NCBI RefSeq assembly: GCF_000745015.1
Contig: NZ_JQNA01000002.1
Location: 3,410,001-3,474,000, forward strand
Origin: Burkholderia sp. 9120
GTDB lineage: Bacteria; Pseudomonadota; Gammaproteobacteria; Burkholderiales; Burkholderiaceae
Direction of reading: 5' to 3'
DNA length: 64,000 nt
Shown here: one piece after another, positions 8,707-19,451 of the stretch
Layout of the letters: every line of letters starts with the position of its first letter
Position numbering within the stretch: position 1 is the first letter of the stretch
The notes under the pieces: generated by a model
Database searches by the model: none
What the model was told of the DNA's origin: nothing
Seen by the model: only the letters and a program-made list of their open reading frames with translations
Translations under genes and position numbers: made by a program

Positions 8707-9884
8707 AGCTCGACTACACGCCGGCGCAACGCGCGTTTCGCGCGGAGATTCGCGACTGGCTCGCCGCGCATGTGCCGCGCGAACCGCTGCCGAGTTTCGA
8801 CACCGAAGCGGGTTTCGCCGCGCATCGCGCGTGGGAACGCACGCTGCATTCGGGCCGCTGGAGCATGGTCACGTGGCCGCGCGAGCTGGGCGGACGCGGT
8901 TGCGATCTGATCGAGTGGCTGATCTTCGAAGAGGAATACTGGCGCGCCGATGCGCCGATGCGCGTGAATCAGAACGGCATCTTCCTGCTCGGGCCCACGT
9001 TGATGGACTTCGGCACGCCCGAGCAGAAAGCCCGCTTTCTGCCGGCCATGGCCGCCGGTGAGCACGTGTGGGCGCAAGGCTGGTCCGAACCGAATGCGGG
9101 CTCGGATATGGCCGCGATACGCGCGAGCGCGATCCGCACCGACGGCGGCACGGGCAACGAATACATTCTCAACGGCCAGAAAATCTGGTCGACGCGCGCC
9201 GTCTGGGCCGACTGGCTGTTCGGCCTGTTTCGCAGCGACGCGCAATCTACCCGTCACCACGGGCTGACGTTCCTGATGGTGCCGCTGTCCACGCCCGGCA
9301 TCACCGTGCGGCCGATCCGGCAGTTGAACGGCCACACCGGTTTCGCGGAAATCTTCTTCGACGACGTGCGCGTGCCGGTCGACAACCGTCTTGCGGGTGA
9401 AGGCATGGGCTGGCAAGTCGCGATGGCAACCGCCGGTTTCGAACGTGGCCTGATGCTGCGCTCGCCCGCGCGTTTTCAACGCACCGCCGAAGCGTTGCGC
9501 GATCTCTACCTCGCGCATCGTGCCGAGGCCGACCGCGATCCGACCTTGCGCGACCGCGTGACGGCCGCATGGATGGACGCGCAGGCCTACGCGTTGTCGA
9601 CCTATGCCACCGCCAGCCGTCTGCAGAAGGGCGGCCATATCGGCGCGGAGTCGAGCACCAACAAGGTGTTCTGGTCCGAACTCGATCTGCGCATGCATCA
9701 GACCGCGCTCGACATTCTCGGCGCGCGCGCCGAGGTGGTGCCGCAAACGCGCGAGCAGCACGCCGCGCTCGGCAACTGGCTCGACGGTTTTCTGTTCGCG
9801 CAGGCCGGGCCGATTTACGCGGGCACCAACGAGATCCAGCGGAACATCGTCGCGGAACGGATGCTGGGCATGCCGCGCTCGTGA
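8703..9884 (+). CDS. Acyl-CoA dehydrogenase, FadE31-like
   Basis: This full-length 393-residue flavin acyl-CoA dehydrogenase has an N-terminal helical domain, a beta domain with WAQGWSEPNAGSDMA near residue 125, and a C-terminal domain ending in IYAGTNEIQRNIVAERMLG. The segments SLRSPARF-like near 255, GAESSTNKVFWSELD near 315 and MHQTALDILG near 330 resemble FadE31 of the mycobacterial HIP regulon. It overlaps echA20 by 4 bp. FadE31 works with partner FadE subunits; two shorter or divergent paralogues follow in this operon at 9957 and 13100. Confidence 0.82.
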   Translation: MKLDYTPAQRAFRAEIRDWLAAHVPREPLPSFDTEAGFAAHRAWERTLHSGRWSMVTWPRELGGRGCDLIEWLIFEEEYWRADAPMRVNQNGIFLLGPTLMDFGTPEQKARFLPAMAAGEHVWAQGWSEPNAGSDMAAIRASAIRTDGGTGNEYILNGQKIWSTRAVWADWLFGLFRSDAQSTRHHGLTFLMVPLSTPGITVRPIRQLNGHTGFAEIFFDDVRVPVDNRLAGEGMGWQVAMATAGFERGLMLRSPARFQRTAEALRDLYLAHRAEADRDPTLRDRVTAAWMDAQAYALSTYATASRLQKGGHIGAESSTNKVFWSELDLRMHQTALDILGARAEVVPQTREQHAALGNWLDGFLFAQAGPIYAGTNEIQRNIVAERMLGMPRS

Positions 9885-9956
9885 GGCCGGCGCCGACCGC
9901 CGCCGACCGCCGCAACGAGCCCGCCTGCGGGCGCTTAAAGGATTGAGCGAGGAACT

Positions 9957-11014
9957 ATGGATTTCGTATTCAACGAGGATCAGGAAGCGCTGGAGCGCAG
10001 TGTCCGGCGTTTTCTCATGACGGAGATGACGCCCGAACTGATCCGCGAGTTATGGCACACGCCGACCGGACGCTCGGACGCGCTGTGGCAGATGATCGCC
10101 GCGCAAGGTTTGACGGCGGTGTCGGTGCCCGAGGCTCACGACGGCCTCGGTCTCGGCGAAGTGGAGTGGTCGCTGCTCGCGCAGACCTACGGCTATTTCG
10201 CCGGACCCGAGCCCCTGCTCGATACGGCGCTGGTGGCCGTGGGCCTGCTCGACGGTTTGCCCGCGAGCGGGCCGCGCGACGCGTTGCTGCGCGATATCGC
10301 GGCGGGCTCGGCGCGGGTGGCGATTGCGCATCCGGTGAATCCGTATGTCGCCGACGCGCACGTCGCGCAGGTTCTGCTGGCCGAGCGCGACGGCGAACTG
10401 CACTGGCTCACGCCGCACGCGTGCCGCTTGAATGCGGTGGAAAGCGTCGATCCTTCGCGGCGTTTGTTCGAGGTCGACTGGACGCCTTCCGTCGAGACGC
10501 GGGTGGCCTCGCGCGAAACGGCCGCGCCGCTGCTGGCCAGCGCGCTGGATCGCGGCGCGTTCGCCGTGGCCGCGCAACTGCTCGGGTTGACGCAGCGCGT
10601 GCTCGATGTCGCGATCGATTACAGCGCGCAGCGCAAGCAGTTCGGCAAACCGATCGGCTCGTATCAGGCGCTCAAGCATCTGCTCGCCGACGTCGCGATT
10701 CGCTACGAGTTCGCGCGGCCGGTGGTGTATCGCGCGGCCTGCGCGATTGCCGACAACGACCCGCAACGCGCGCTGTACGTCTCTCACGCGAAGCTTGCCG
10801 CCACCGCCGCCGCGCAGCTCGCCGCGCGCCACGCGATGCAGGTACATGGCGCGATCGGCTACACGTGGGAACTCGATCTGCAAATCTTCATGAAACGCAT
10901 CTGGGCGCTCGGGAATAGCTGGGGCGACACGACGTTTCACAAGGCCCGCGTCGCCGCTGCGCTGATCGAAGATCGCGCACCGATCGGCCCGGCCCGTACT
11001 TTCGAACTGGAGTC

Positions 11015-11018
<4 letters not shown>
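9957..11018 (+). CDS. Acyl-CoA dehydrogenase subunit, FadE32/FadE33-like
   Basis: This is a 353-residue acyl-CoA dehydrogenase. The N-terminal part has short divergent blocks, and the C-terminal domain is well conserved, with YSAQRKQFGKPIGSYQALKH near residue 220 and AMQVHGAIGYTWE near 295. Steroid FadE partners of this kind form heterotetramers in which only one subunit type supplies part of the FAD site. A GAGGAAC site precedes the ATG. It is separated by 72 bp from the upstream dehydrogenase gene and overlaps fadA6 by 4 bp. Which mycobacterial FadE it matches best cannot be settled by eye. Confidence 0.8.
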
Positions 11019-12169
<1,151 letters not shown>

Positions 12170-12219
12170 GCGCATAGCAAGCACGTCGATAAGCGCATCA
12201 CTGTCTACAAGGATCAAGC

Positions 12220-13095
12220 ATGGGAATCTGCAACGGCCGCACGGTGATCGTCACCGGCGCGGGAGGCGGGTTGGGCCGCGAATATGCGCTGGCGTATGCC
12301 GCCGAAGGCGCGGCGGTGGTCGTCAACGATATTCGCGAGGACGCCGCGCAAGCGGTCTGCGACGAGATCGCGCGAGCAGGCGGACGCGCGCTCGCCAACG
12401 CGGACGACATTACGCGCATCGATACCGCACAACGGATCGTCGATGCCGCGCATCAAGCGTTCGGCGAGATTCATGTGCTGGTGAACAACGCGGGCATTTG
12501 CCGCGACCGGATGTTCGCCAGCATGAGCGAAACCGATTGGGACGACGTGATGCGCGTCCATCTGCGTGGCCATTTCTGCCTCGCGCAGTTGCTGGCGCGT
12601 GAATGGCGCGAGGCGTCGAAGGGCGGCGCCGAGGTGGACGCGCGGATCGTCAACACGAGTTCCGGCGCCGGGCTGCAAGGCTCGATCGGGCAGGCGAACT
12701 ATGGCGCGGCCAAGGCCGCCATCGCGGCACTCACGCTGATGCAGGCCGCCGAGCTGCAGCGCTACGGCGTTCGCGTGAACGCGCTGGCGCCGGCCGCGCG
12801 CACGTCGATGACCGAAGGCGTGTTCGCCGACATGATGAAAAAGCCCGCCGATGGCTTCGATTACTTCGATCCCGCCAACGTCGCGCCGCTGGTGGTGTGG
12901 CTCGGCAGTGCCGCGTCGCGCGATGTGACCGGCCAGGTGTTCGAGGCCGCGGGCGGCATGATCGCGGTGGCGGAAGGCTGGCGCACCGGCCCGAGCATCG
13001 ACAACGGCGCGCGCTGGCACGTCGCGGAGATCGGCGGCGCGGTCGCCGCGCTGGTCGCGCAGCGCGAGCCCGCGCAGCGCGTCTACGGAAGCTGA
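12220..13095 (+). CDS. SDR-family dehydrogenase, 17-beta-HSD4-like (Rv3548c-type)
   Basis: This 291-residue classical SDR has the cofactor motif TGAGGGLG at residues ~13-20 and a NAG motif near 90. The catalytic Ser is in NTSSGAG near 148, followed by YGAAKAA (Tyr/Lys) near 164. The N-terminus MGICNGRTVIVTG and the C-terminal extension past the Rossmann fold resemble the SDR half of peroxisomal multifunctional enzyme 2 and the SDR Rv3548c of the mycobacterial HIP region. It probably oxidises a hydroxyacyl-CoA intermediate. An AAGGATCAAGC site precedes the start. Confidence 0.8.
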   Translation: MGICNGRTVIVTGAGGGLGREYALAYAAEGAAVVVNDIREDAAQAVCDEIARAGGRALANADDITRIDTAQRIVDAAHQAFGEIHVLVNNAGICRDRMFASMSETDWDDVMRVHLRGHFCLAQLLAREWREASKGGAEVDARIVNTSSGAGLQGSIGQANYGAAKAAIAALTLMQAAELQRYGVRVNALAPAARTSMTEGVFADMMKKPADGFDYFDPANVAPLVVWLGSAASRDVTGQVFEAAGGMIAVAEGWRTGPSIDNGARWHVAEIGGAVAALVAQREPAQRVYGS

Positions 13096-13099
13096 TGCG

Positions 13100-14413
13100 A
13101 TGAACCTCGCTCTTTCCGAAGAACAGATCATGATTCGCGACGCGGCGGCCGAGGTGCTGACCGAGTGCAGCGCGTCGGCGGCGGTGCGGCACGCGATCGA
13201 ACAGGGCGCGGGTCGTGATGAGGCGTTGTGGCGCACGGTCGCGGGCGAACTCGGCTGGTGTGCGCTCACGGTGCCGGAAGACGCGGGCGGTGCCGGTCTG
13301 GGCGCGACGGAACTGGTGCTGATGATGGAACAGCTCGGCCGGCGGCTCGCGTGCGTGCCGTACTTCGGCACGGTCTGTCTGGCGGCGACGGCGTTGGCGA
13401 TGCTGAGCGACGGCGTGGATGACGGTGTGAGCGATGCGGAGGCTGCGCGTGAGCACCTTGCACGGATCGCGAGCGGTGAATTGAGCGCCACGCTCGCGTT
13501 GCCGCTGTCGGCAGGTTTCGACTTCGATACGCGAGCGCTACCGGTTTCAAGCGGATTCGGATTCGGATTCGGATTCAACTTCGACGCACGCACGGTGCCG
13601 CTGCACGCGGAAGAAACCGGCGGCGGTTACCGTCTGTCCGGCACGCTCGATCAAGTGATCGACGGCGCGAGCGCCGGACTGTTACTGGTGCCGGCGCGTG
13701 TTGCCAACGAAGCGCAGACGCTCGCACTGTTCGAGCTGCGTGGCGCGGACATCGCGGGGCTGACCCGCACGCCGCTCGTCACGCTCGATACAACGCGTCC
13801 CCTCGCACGGCTCGACCTGCATGACGTCGACCTCCCGCGCTCCGCTGTTCTGGCTCGTGGTCGCGAAGTCGAACGCGTGCTCTCGCACACCGCATGGTTC
13901 GCCGCGCTGGCGCTCGCCGCCGAACAGGTCGGCGGCGCGCAGCAATGTCTCGATCTCACACTGGCCTACACCGCGGATCGTGTGCAATTTGGCCGCGCGA
14001 TCGCATCGTTTCAGGCGGTCAAACACCGCTGCGCACAGATGCTGGTCGAGATCGAAGCCAGCCGCTCGGTCGTTTTAGGCGCCGCGCAAACGTGGGATCA
14101 GGCGAGTGCCGCTGCATCACCCGGTGCCGACGTCTTCGCGGATATCGCCGCAGCCAAAGCGACCGCTAACGACGCGTTCCGCTTCTGCGCGCAGGAAGCG
14201 ATCCAGTTGCACGGCGGCGTCGGTTTCACCTGGGAATACGACCCGCAGTTGTATTTCAAACGGGCTCAGGCGTCGAGCGCGCTATTCGGCACGAGCTCGC
14301 AAATGTTGTCGTGGATCGCGCAACGATTGGTGGATCGCCGTGATCCGCAGTCTGAGGCGCCTGCCGACGCGCACGCCGACCACGCGCAAAACGTGCTCGC
14401 GGGAGTCCTGTGA
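13100..14413 (+). CDS. Acyl-CoA dehydrogenase subunit with an in-frame hexanucleotide repeat
   Basis: This 437-residue protein is longer than its neighbours because of insertions in the first half. The C-terminal domain is typical of acyl-CoA dehydrogenases, with YTADRVQFGRAIASFQAVKH near residue 300 and IQLHGGVGFTWEYD near 370. At 13553-13576 four tandem GGATTC units encode a Gly-Phe run inside a poorly conserved, probably surface-exposed insertion at about residues 150-160. It most likely pairs with one of the other FadE proteins in a heteromeric dehydrogenase (FadE32/FadE33-like). The stop overlaps the next dehydrogenase start by 4 bp. Confidence 0.78.
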   Translation: MNLALSEEQIMIRDAAAEVLTECSASAAVRHAIEQGAGRDEALWRTVAGELGWCALTVPEDAGGAGLGATELVLMMEQLGRRLACVPYFGTVCLAATALAMLSDGVDDGVSDAEAAREHLARIASGELSATLALPLSAGFDFDTRALPVSSGFGFGFGFNFDARTVPLHAEETGGGYRLSGTLDQVIDGASAGLLLVPARVANEAQTLALFELRGADIAGLTRTPLVTLDTTRPLARLDLHDVDLPRSAVLARGREVERVLSHTAWFAALALAAEQVGGAQQCLDLTLAYTADRVQFGRAIASFQAVKHRCAQMLVEIEASRSVVLGAAQTWDQASAAASPGADVFADIAAAKATANDAFRFCAQEAIQLHGGVGFTWEYDPQLYFKRAQASSALFGTSSQMLSWIAQRLVDRRDPQSEAPADAHADHAQNVLAGVL

Positions 14414-15633
14414 TGAATAGCGAAACACACTACGAGCGCTTGCGTGTCGAAGTCGCCGACTGGATGCACACGCATCTAACGGGCGAATTCGCGTGCCTGA
14501 AATACCGTGGCGGTCCCGGCGACGAAGACGCCTATCCGGCGCTGCGCAAGCAATGGGAACGCGAACTGGCGGACGGCGGCTGGACGGGACTCAGCTGGCC
14601 CACGAGCGAAGGCGGCCGCGCCTTCACGGTCGCGCAGCAGGTGATCTTCCACGAGGAATACGCGCGCGCCGGCGGCCCCGGCCGCATGGGACATATCGGC
14701 GAAGGCCTGCTCGGCCCAACGCTGATCGCGTGCGGCACCGACGATCAGCGAAAGCGTTTCCTGCCCGGCATCCTGAACGGCACGCAGTTCTGGTGCCAGG
14801 GCTATTCGGAACCGGGCGCGGGCTCCGATCTCGCGAACATCCGCACCCGTGCCGTTCGCGACGACCACGGCAACTGGCGCATTTACGGCCAGAAAGTCTG
14901 GACCTCGCTCGCGCACGATTCCGACTGGATCTTCGTCGTTGCGCGCACCGATCCCGATTCGCGCGGCAATCGCGGCCTGTCGTTCCTGTTGCTGCCGCTC
15001 GATCAACCCGGCGTCGAAATCCGGCCAATCCGGCAGATGAACGGCGGCGCGGAATTCAACGAGGTGTTCTTCGACGGCGCGCTCGCCGCCGCGGACGATC
15101 TCGTGGGCGCGCCCGGCGACGGCTGGCGCATTGCGATGACCTTGCTCGGTTTTGAACGCGGCATGTCGACGCTCGGCCAGCAGATGCAGTTCATCCGCGA
15201 ACTGGACTGGGTGATCGACGCCGCGCACGAAGCGGGCGTTGCGCACGACGCCGTGATCCGCCAACGGATCGCGCGGGCGTGGGCGGGCTTGCGTGTGATG
15301 CGCTACAACGCGCTGCGCATGCTGGCCGGCGCCGACGATGCCAACGCGGCCAACACGGCAAACGCGGCCGCCGCTACCGCGCCGGGCCGCGAGGCGCTGA
15401 TCTACAAGTACTACTGGTCCAACTGGCACCGCGAACTCGGCCAGCTGGCCATGGACGTGCTCGGCCCCAACGCCAACCTGCTCGACGCCGATCAGGAGAA
15501 ACGCAGCCGTCTGCAAGGCGTTTTCCTGTTCTCGCGCGCCGACACGATCTACGCGGGCACCAACGAAATCCAGCTCAACATCATGGCCGAGCGCGGGCTC
15601 GGCATGCCGAAAGAACCCAGAGGAACGCTATGA
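14410..15633 (+). CDS. fadE30: Acyl-CoA dehydrogenase, FadE30-like
   Basis: This full-length 407-residue acyl-CoA dehydrogenase has WCQGYSEPGAGSDLAN near residue 125, an INGQKVWTS-type segment (IYGQKVWTSLAHD) near 160, and a C-terminal YAGTNEIQLNIMAERGLGMP. The motif series FACLKYRGGPG, EEYARAGGPGRMG and FERGMSTLGQQ resembles FadE30, which dehydrogenates 5-OH-HIP-CoA on its propionyl side chain. A short Ala/Asn-rich insertion (NAANTANAAAA) is present near residue 315. It overlaps both neighbours by 4 bp, showing tight operon packing. Confidence 0.82.
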   Translation: MMNSETHYERLRVEVADWMHTHLTGEFACLKYRGGPGDEDAYPALRKQWERELADGGWTGLSWPTSEGGRAFTVAQQVIFHEEYARAGGPGRMGHIGEGLLGPTLIACGTDDQRKRFLPGILNGTQFWCQGYSEPGAGSDLANIRTRAVRDDHGNWRIYGQKVWTSLAHDSDWIFVVARTDPDSRGNRGLSFLLLPLDQPGVEIRPIRQMNGGAEFNEVFFDGALAAADDLVGAPGDGWRIAMTLLGFERGMSTLGQQMQFIRELDWVIDAAHEAGVAHDAVIRQRIARAWAGLRVMRYNALRMLAGADDANAANTANAAAATAPGREALIYKYYWSNWHRELGQLAMDVLGPNANLLDADQEKRSRLQGVFLFSRADTIYAGTNEIQLNIMAERGLGMPKEPRGTL

Positions 15634-16433
15634 ACGAGTCTCAAACGGTGCGCAGCGCGCCCGCGTATGTGCCGGGTCATCAGTTGCTGGCCGGCAGGTC
15701 GGTGCTGATTACCGCCGCCGCCGGCGTCGGCATCGGCTTCGCCGCCGCGAAGCGCTGCGCGGAAGAAGGCTGCCGTGCGCTGTTCATCTCCGACATTCAC
15801 GAACGGCGGCTGGCGCAGGCGGTCGAGACGCTGCGCGCCGAAACCGGTTTGCAGGCCATTTACGGGCGCCTGTGCAACGTCTCGGTGGAAGAGGACGTGC
15901 GCGCGCTGGTGGCCGACGCCGAAGACAAGCTGGCGGGCGTCGACGTGCTGATCAACAACGCCGGGCTCGGCGGCGCGCGCCGCATCGTCGATATGGACGA
16001 TGCCGAATGGTCGCGCGTGATCGACATTAGCCTTACCGGCACGTTCCGGATGACGCGGGCGATGTTGCCGCACATGCAGCAGCGCGGCCATGGCGTGATC
16101 GTCAACAACGCGTCGGTGCTCGGCTGGCGCGCGCAGGCGGAACAGGCGCACTACGCGGCGGCGAAGGCCGGCGTCATGGCGCTGACGCGCTGTGCGGCGC
16201 TCGAAGCCGCGCCTTACGGCGTGCGCATCAACGCGGTCGCACCGAGTATTGCGTTGCACGATTTTCTGAAGAAATCGGCTTCGGCCGATCTGCTCGATCA
16301 ACTGGCGTCGCGTGAAGCATTCGGACGCGCCGCCGAAGTGTGGGAGGTGGCGAACGTGATGGTCTTTCTCGCAAGCGACTACGCGTCGTATATGACTGGC
16401 GAAGTGCTGTCGGTCAGCAGCCAGCACGCGTGA
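15630..16433 (+). CDS. ipdF: SDR dehydrogenase, IpdF-like
   Basis: This 267-residue SDR has an atypical cofactor loop TAAAGVGIGF near residue 30 and NNAGLGG near 105. The catalytic Ser is in NNASVLGWRAQ near 155, and HYAAAKAGVMALTRC (Tyr/Lys) is near 170. The blocks SVLGWRAQ, YGVRINAVAPSIA, EAFGRAAEVWEV and the extreme C-terminus TGEVLSVSSQHA are those of IpdF, the 5-hydroxy-HIP-CoA derivative dehydrogenase. The start overlaps the fadE30-like stop by 4 bp, and its stop overlaps the MaoC gene start by 1 bp. Confidence 0.82.
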   Translation: MNESQTVRSAPAYVPGHQLLAGRSVLITAAAGVGIGFAAAKRCAEEGCRALFISDIHERRLAQAVETLRAETGLQAIYGRLCNVSVEEDVRALVADAEDKLAGVDVLINNAGLGGARRIVDMDDAEWSRVIDISLTGTFRMTRAMLPHMQQRGHGVIVNNASVLGWRAQAEQAHYAAAKAGVMALTRCAALEAAPYGVRINAVAPSIALHDFLKKSASADLLDQLASREAFGRAAEVWEVANVMVFLASDYASYMTGEVLSVSSQHA

Positions 16434-16927
16434 TGGAGCGCGCCATGGCGGAGATCGACGACAACCCGCAACCCGCGTGCGTGTTCGCGCATCCCGGCGA
16501 ACTGATCGCGGCGGTGGGGCAAACGCTCGGTGAAAGCGCGTGGCTGCAGGTCGATCAAACGCGTATCGACCGTTTCGCGGACGCGACGCTCGATCATCAA
16601 TGGGTCCACGTCGATGCCGAACGCGCCGGGCAAGGTCCGTTCGGCGCGTGCATCGCGCACGGTTTCCTCACGCTCTCGCTGGTCAATTTCTTTTTGCCGC
16701 AAATCGTGCGCATCGACGGCGCGCGGCTCGGCGTCAACTACGGCTGCGACAAGATCCGCTTTCCCGCACCGGTGCGCGTCGGCGCGCGGATTCGCGGCGT
16801 CGGCCAGTTGCTGCGTGCCGAAGCGTTCGAGGGCGGCGTGCAGGCATGGATTCGCGTCACCGTGGAAATTGACGGCGAGCCCAAACCCGGCTGCGTGGCC
16901 GACACCATCAGCCGTTACTACCTGTAG
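16433..16927 (+). CDS. MaoC-family (R)-specific enoyl-CoA hydratase
   Basis: This 164-residue single hot-dog-fold protein has the MaoC hydratase-2 signature FADATLDHQWVHVD near residue 55, supplying the catalytic Asp and His. A conserved IAHGFLTLSL helix is near 80. It would hydrate an enoyl-CoA with R stereochemistry and so pair with an MFE-2-like SDR such as the one at 12220. The TGATG overlap with ipdF favours the ATG at 16433; an in-frame ATG at 16445 is also possible. Steroid side-chain hydratases of this family often work as pairs, but only one MaoC domain is present here. Confidence 0.8.
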   Translation: MERAMAEIDDNPQPACVFAHPGELIAAVGQTLGESAWLQVDQTRIDRFADATLDHQWVHVDAERAGQGPFGACIAHGFLTLSLVNFFLPQIVRIDGARLGVNYGCDKIRFPAPVRVGARIRGVGQLLRAEAFEGGVQAWIRVTVEIDGEPKPGCVADTISRYYL

Positions 16928-16964
16928 CCATTCGTAGCAGTAGAACCCGTAGAGGAAATAGCTC

Positions 16965-18170
16965 ATGAACGAAGCGGTCATCGTATCGGTTGCACGCACA
17001 CCGATCGGCAAAGCGTATCGCGGCGTGTTCAACGATACCGAAGCGCCCGCGTTAGGCGGCCATGTGGTGCGTGCGGCCGTGGAGCGCGCGCAACTCGACG
17101 GCGCCGAGATCGACGACGTGCTGATGGGGTGCGCCGCGCAGCAGGGCACCCAGGGTTACAACATCGGCCGGCTCTCCGCGGCGGCGGCGGCCTTGCCGTC
17201 GTCGGTGCCGGGCATGGCGATGGACCGCATGTGCTCGTCGGGCCTGATGACGATTGCGAGCGCCGCGCAAAGCATTCTGTGCGGCGACGCGCGGATCGTG
17301 GTGGCAGGTGGCGTCGAATCGATCACGCTCACGCAGAACAAGTACAAGAACAGCTATCGCGCGCGCTCCGAAGCGGTGCTCGCGAATCAACCCGCCGCGT
17401 ATATGGCGATGATCGAAACGGCCGAGGTCGTCTCGCGCCGCTACGGCATTACGCGCGAAGCACAGGACGAGTATGCGTTGACGAGTCAGCAGCGCACGGC
17501 GGCCGCACAAGCGGCAGGGCGCTTCGACGAAGAAATCGTTGCGCTCGACGTGCAACGCGCGCTGTTCGACAGGGAAGGCAAGCAGACGGGCAGCGAAAGC
17601 GTGCGCGCCACACGCGACGAGTGCAACCGCGCCGACACCACGGCTGAGAGTCTGGCCTCGCTGAAGCCGGTGTGGAGCGGCGGCGAAGCGGTCGCGCAAG
17701 GCGAGTTCATCACGGCGGGCAACGCGTCGCAATTGTCCGACGGCGCGGCGGCGGTGGTCGTGATGAGCGCGGCCGAGGCTAAACAGCGTGGCCTCGCGCC
17801 ACTCGGTATTTTCCGCGGCCTCGCGGTGGCCGGTTGCGACGCGGACGAGATGGGCATCGGCCCGGCGCTCGCGGTGCCGAAGCTGTTAGCGCGGCATCGG
17901 CTCACGGTGAACGACATCGGTCTGTGGGAAATGAACGAGGCGTTCGCGTGCCAGGTGATTTATTGCCGCGATCAACTGGGCATTGCGCAGGACCGTCTGA
18001 ATGTGAACGGTGGCGCGATTGCGGTGGGGCATCCGTTCGGGATGTCGGGCACGCGTATGACGATGCACGGTTTGCTCGAAGCGCGGCGGCGCGGCGTGCG
18101 CTATGTCGTTGTGACTATGTGCATAGGTGGCGGCATGGGGGCGGCGGCGCTCTTCGAAACAGCGGCGTAG
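16965..18170 (+). CDS. Thiolase (acetyl-CoA acetyltransferase family)
   Basis: This 401-residue thiolase has its nucleophilic Cys in [11 protein letters not shown] near residue 88, the His in [16 protein letters not shown] near 355 and the second Cys in TMCIGGGMG near 385. It differs clearly from the FadA6-like enzyme at 11015 in the active-site loop (CSSG versus CGSS). This suggests a separate step, such as removal of the propionyl side chain or terminal thiolysis to acetyl-CoA or succinyl-CoA. A GAGGAAATAG site precedes the ATG. It is the last gene before the duplicated hairpin leader. Confidence 0.8.
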   Translation: MNEAVIVSVARTPIGKAYRGVFNDTEAPALGGHVVRAAVERAQLDGAEIDDVLMGCAAQQGTQGYNIGRLSAAAAALPSSVPGMAMDRMCSSGLMTIASAAQSILCGDARIVVAGGVESITLTQNKYKNSYRARSEAVLANQPAAYMAMIETAEVVSRRYGITREAQDEYALTSQQRTAAAQAAGRFDEEIVALDVQRALFDREGKQTGSESVRATRDECNRADTTAESLASLKPVWSGGEAVAQGEFITAGNASQLSDGAAAVVVMSAAEAKQRGLAPLGIFRGLAVAGCDADEMGIGPALAVPKLLARHRLTVNDIGLWEMNEAFACQVIYCRDQLGIAQDRLNVNGGAIAVGHPFGMSGTRMTMHGLLEARRRGVRYVVVTMCIGGGMGAAALFETAA

Positions 18171-18188
18171 ATCGCAGATCGGAGCGTT

Positions 18189-18309
18189 GCATGGGATCGG
18201 AGATAAGTGCAGTGCATGGGACCAGAGTAACGCGCTGAAGCGCGAACTCTGGTCGACAGCTTTGCATGGGACCAGAGTAAGGCGCTAAAGCGCCAACTCT
18301 GGTCGACAG
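18189..18309 (+). repeat. Tandem hairpin leader repeats upstream of the Asp-box protein gene
   Basis: Two 46-nt near-identical copies (18214-18259 and 18264-18309) follow a partial copy starting at 18189. Each has 9-bp outer arms GACCAGAGT/ACTCTGGTC (18220-18228 with 18246-18254; 18270-18278 with 18296-18304) and an inner GC-rich stem. The second copy runs straight into the AGGAGACA ribosome binding site of the gene at 18318. Related single copies lie at 31941 and 42545, also just before start codons. There is no T-run, so they do not look like terminators. Confidence 0.75.
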
Positions 18310-18317
18310 GAGACAAC

Positions 18318-19343
18318 ATGAAAACGACATTACCTGGCTTGCTGCTGTCGGCGGCCGTGCTCGGCGCGGCGCTGTTCGCGTTCTCGCCGCGCCCGCTACC
18401 GGCGTTCGCGGCGACGACGCTTCAGGCCGATCGTCTGCAGATCAATGGACTCGCAAAGGCCGGCACGCGACTCGTCGCGGTCGGCGAGCGCGGCGTGATC
18501 CTGCTCAGCGACGACAGCGGCGCATCGTGGCGGCAAGCTACGGTCGCGACCGATGAAGCGTCGGCGCTCACGCAAGTGTTCTTTATATCGCCGCAGATCG
18601 GCATCGCGGTTGGCCACGACGGCTGGATCCTGCGCAGCGTCGACGGCGGCGCGCACTGGAGCGAGGTCCATTTCGACCACAAGCATTCGGACCCGCTGCT
18701 GTCGGTGTGGGGCAACGCAGACGGCCTCGTGTTCGTGACCGGCAGCTTCGGCCAGCTCTTCGTTTCGCACGATGCCGGCGCAACCTGGGCTCAGCAAAAA
18801 ACGCCCGCCGACGACCGCCATCTGAACGCGATTGCCGGCGACGCTAACGGCAACCTGATCATCGCCGGCGAAACCGGCACGCTATTGCGCTCCACCGATC
18901 GCGGCGCGACCTGGGAAAAGCGGCCGGTGCCGTATCAGGGCTCGCTATTCGGCGTGCTGAAACTGGCCGACGGTGACTGGCTCGCATACGGCATGCGCGG
19001 CAACGTGCTGCGCAGCACCGATCAAGGCGAGACGTGGACGCATGTAGATAGCCGCGTGGGCACGTCGTATTTCGGCGCGGTGCAACTGGCCGATGGCGAA
19101 CTGGTGCTGGTGGGGCAAGGCGGCGCGATCGTCACGTCGCGCGACGACGGTCTGACCTACGCGGTGCGCAAGGTCGGCGGCGTGCAGAGTCTCGCCGCGG
19201 TGGTGGACGTGGGGCATGGCGAGTTGGCGCTGGGCGGCGAAGCGGGTGTGTCGCTGCTGCCGGTGTTGCCGACGTTGCCGAAGTCACCGCCAGCGTCTCC
19301 ACCGCGTGCGAAACAGGCAGCGGCCAGCGCGCCGTCTTCCTGA
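18318..19343 (+). CDS. Exported YCF48/Asp-box (BNR-like) repeat protein
   Basis: This 341-residue protein has an N-terminal signal peptide: basic MKTT, then a hydrophobic stretch, with cleavage probably after AFA near residue 32. At least five Asp-box repeats of the form S-x-D-x-G-x-x-W are spaced about 40 residues apart (for example SDDSGASWR, SVDGGAHWS, SHDAGATWA, STDRGATWE, STDQGETWT), predicting a beta-propeller like YCF48/HCF136. The C-terminus is Pro/Ala/Ser-rich. Next to an MMPL-type permease gene it is probably a periplasmic partner of that transporter. The direct biochemical role is unknown. Confidence 0.82.
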   Translation: MKTTLPGLLLSAAVLGAALFAFSPRPLPAFAATTLQADRLQINGLAKAGTRLVAVGERGVILLSDDSGASWRQATVATDEASALTQVFFISPQIGIAVGHDGWILRSVDGGAHWSEVHFDHKHSDPLLSVWGNADGLVFVTGSFGQLFVSHDAGATWAQQKTPADDRHLNAIAGDANGNLIIAGETGTLLRSTDRGATWEKRPVPYQGSLFGVLKLADGDWLAYGMRGNVLRSTDQGETWTHVDSRVGTSYFGAVQLADGELVLVGQGGAIVTSRDDGLTYAVRKVGGVQSLAAVVDVGHGELALGGEAGVSLLPVLPTLPKSPPASPPRAKQAAASAPSS

Positions 19344-19451
19344 TCCCGCAGCCCAGCTAGCCAGTCGCCAGACGATCTTTCGCCGCGCGTTCGCCCGCCG
19401 TATCTCGGCCGCGTTCGCGGGGCATTCCGTTGCCTTGCCGTGAGAAGCCTC

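Noticed and set aside
18189..18309. Tandem hairpins as Rho-independent terminators of the thiolase operon
   Set aside because: No T-run follows either stem, the repeats end at the next ribosome binding site, and relatives occur before hsaD and frc.
19366..19381. CAGTC-GCC-AGACGATC upstream of the MMPL gene as a fifth operator copy
   Set aside because: The spacer is 3 nt instead of 5 and the first base differs. It may be a degenerate site but does not meet the pattern of the other four.
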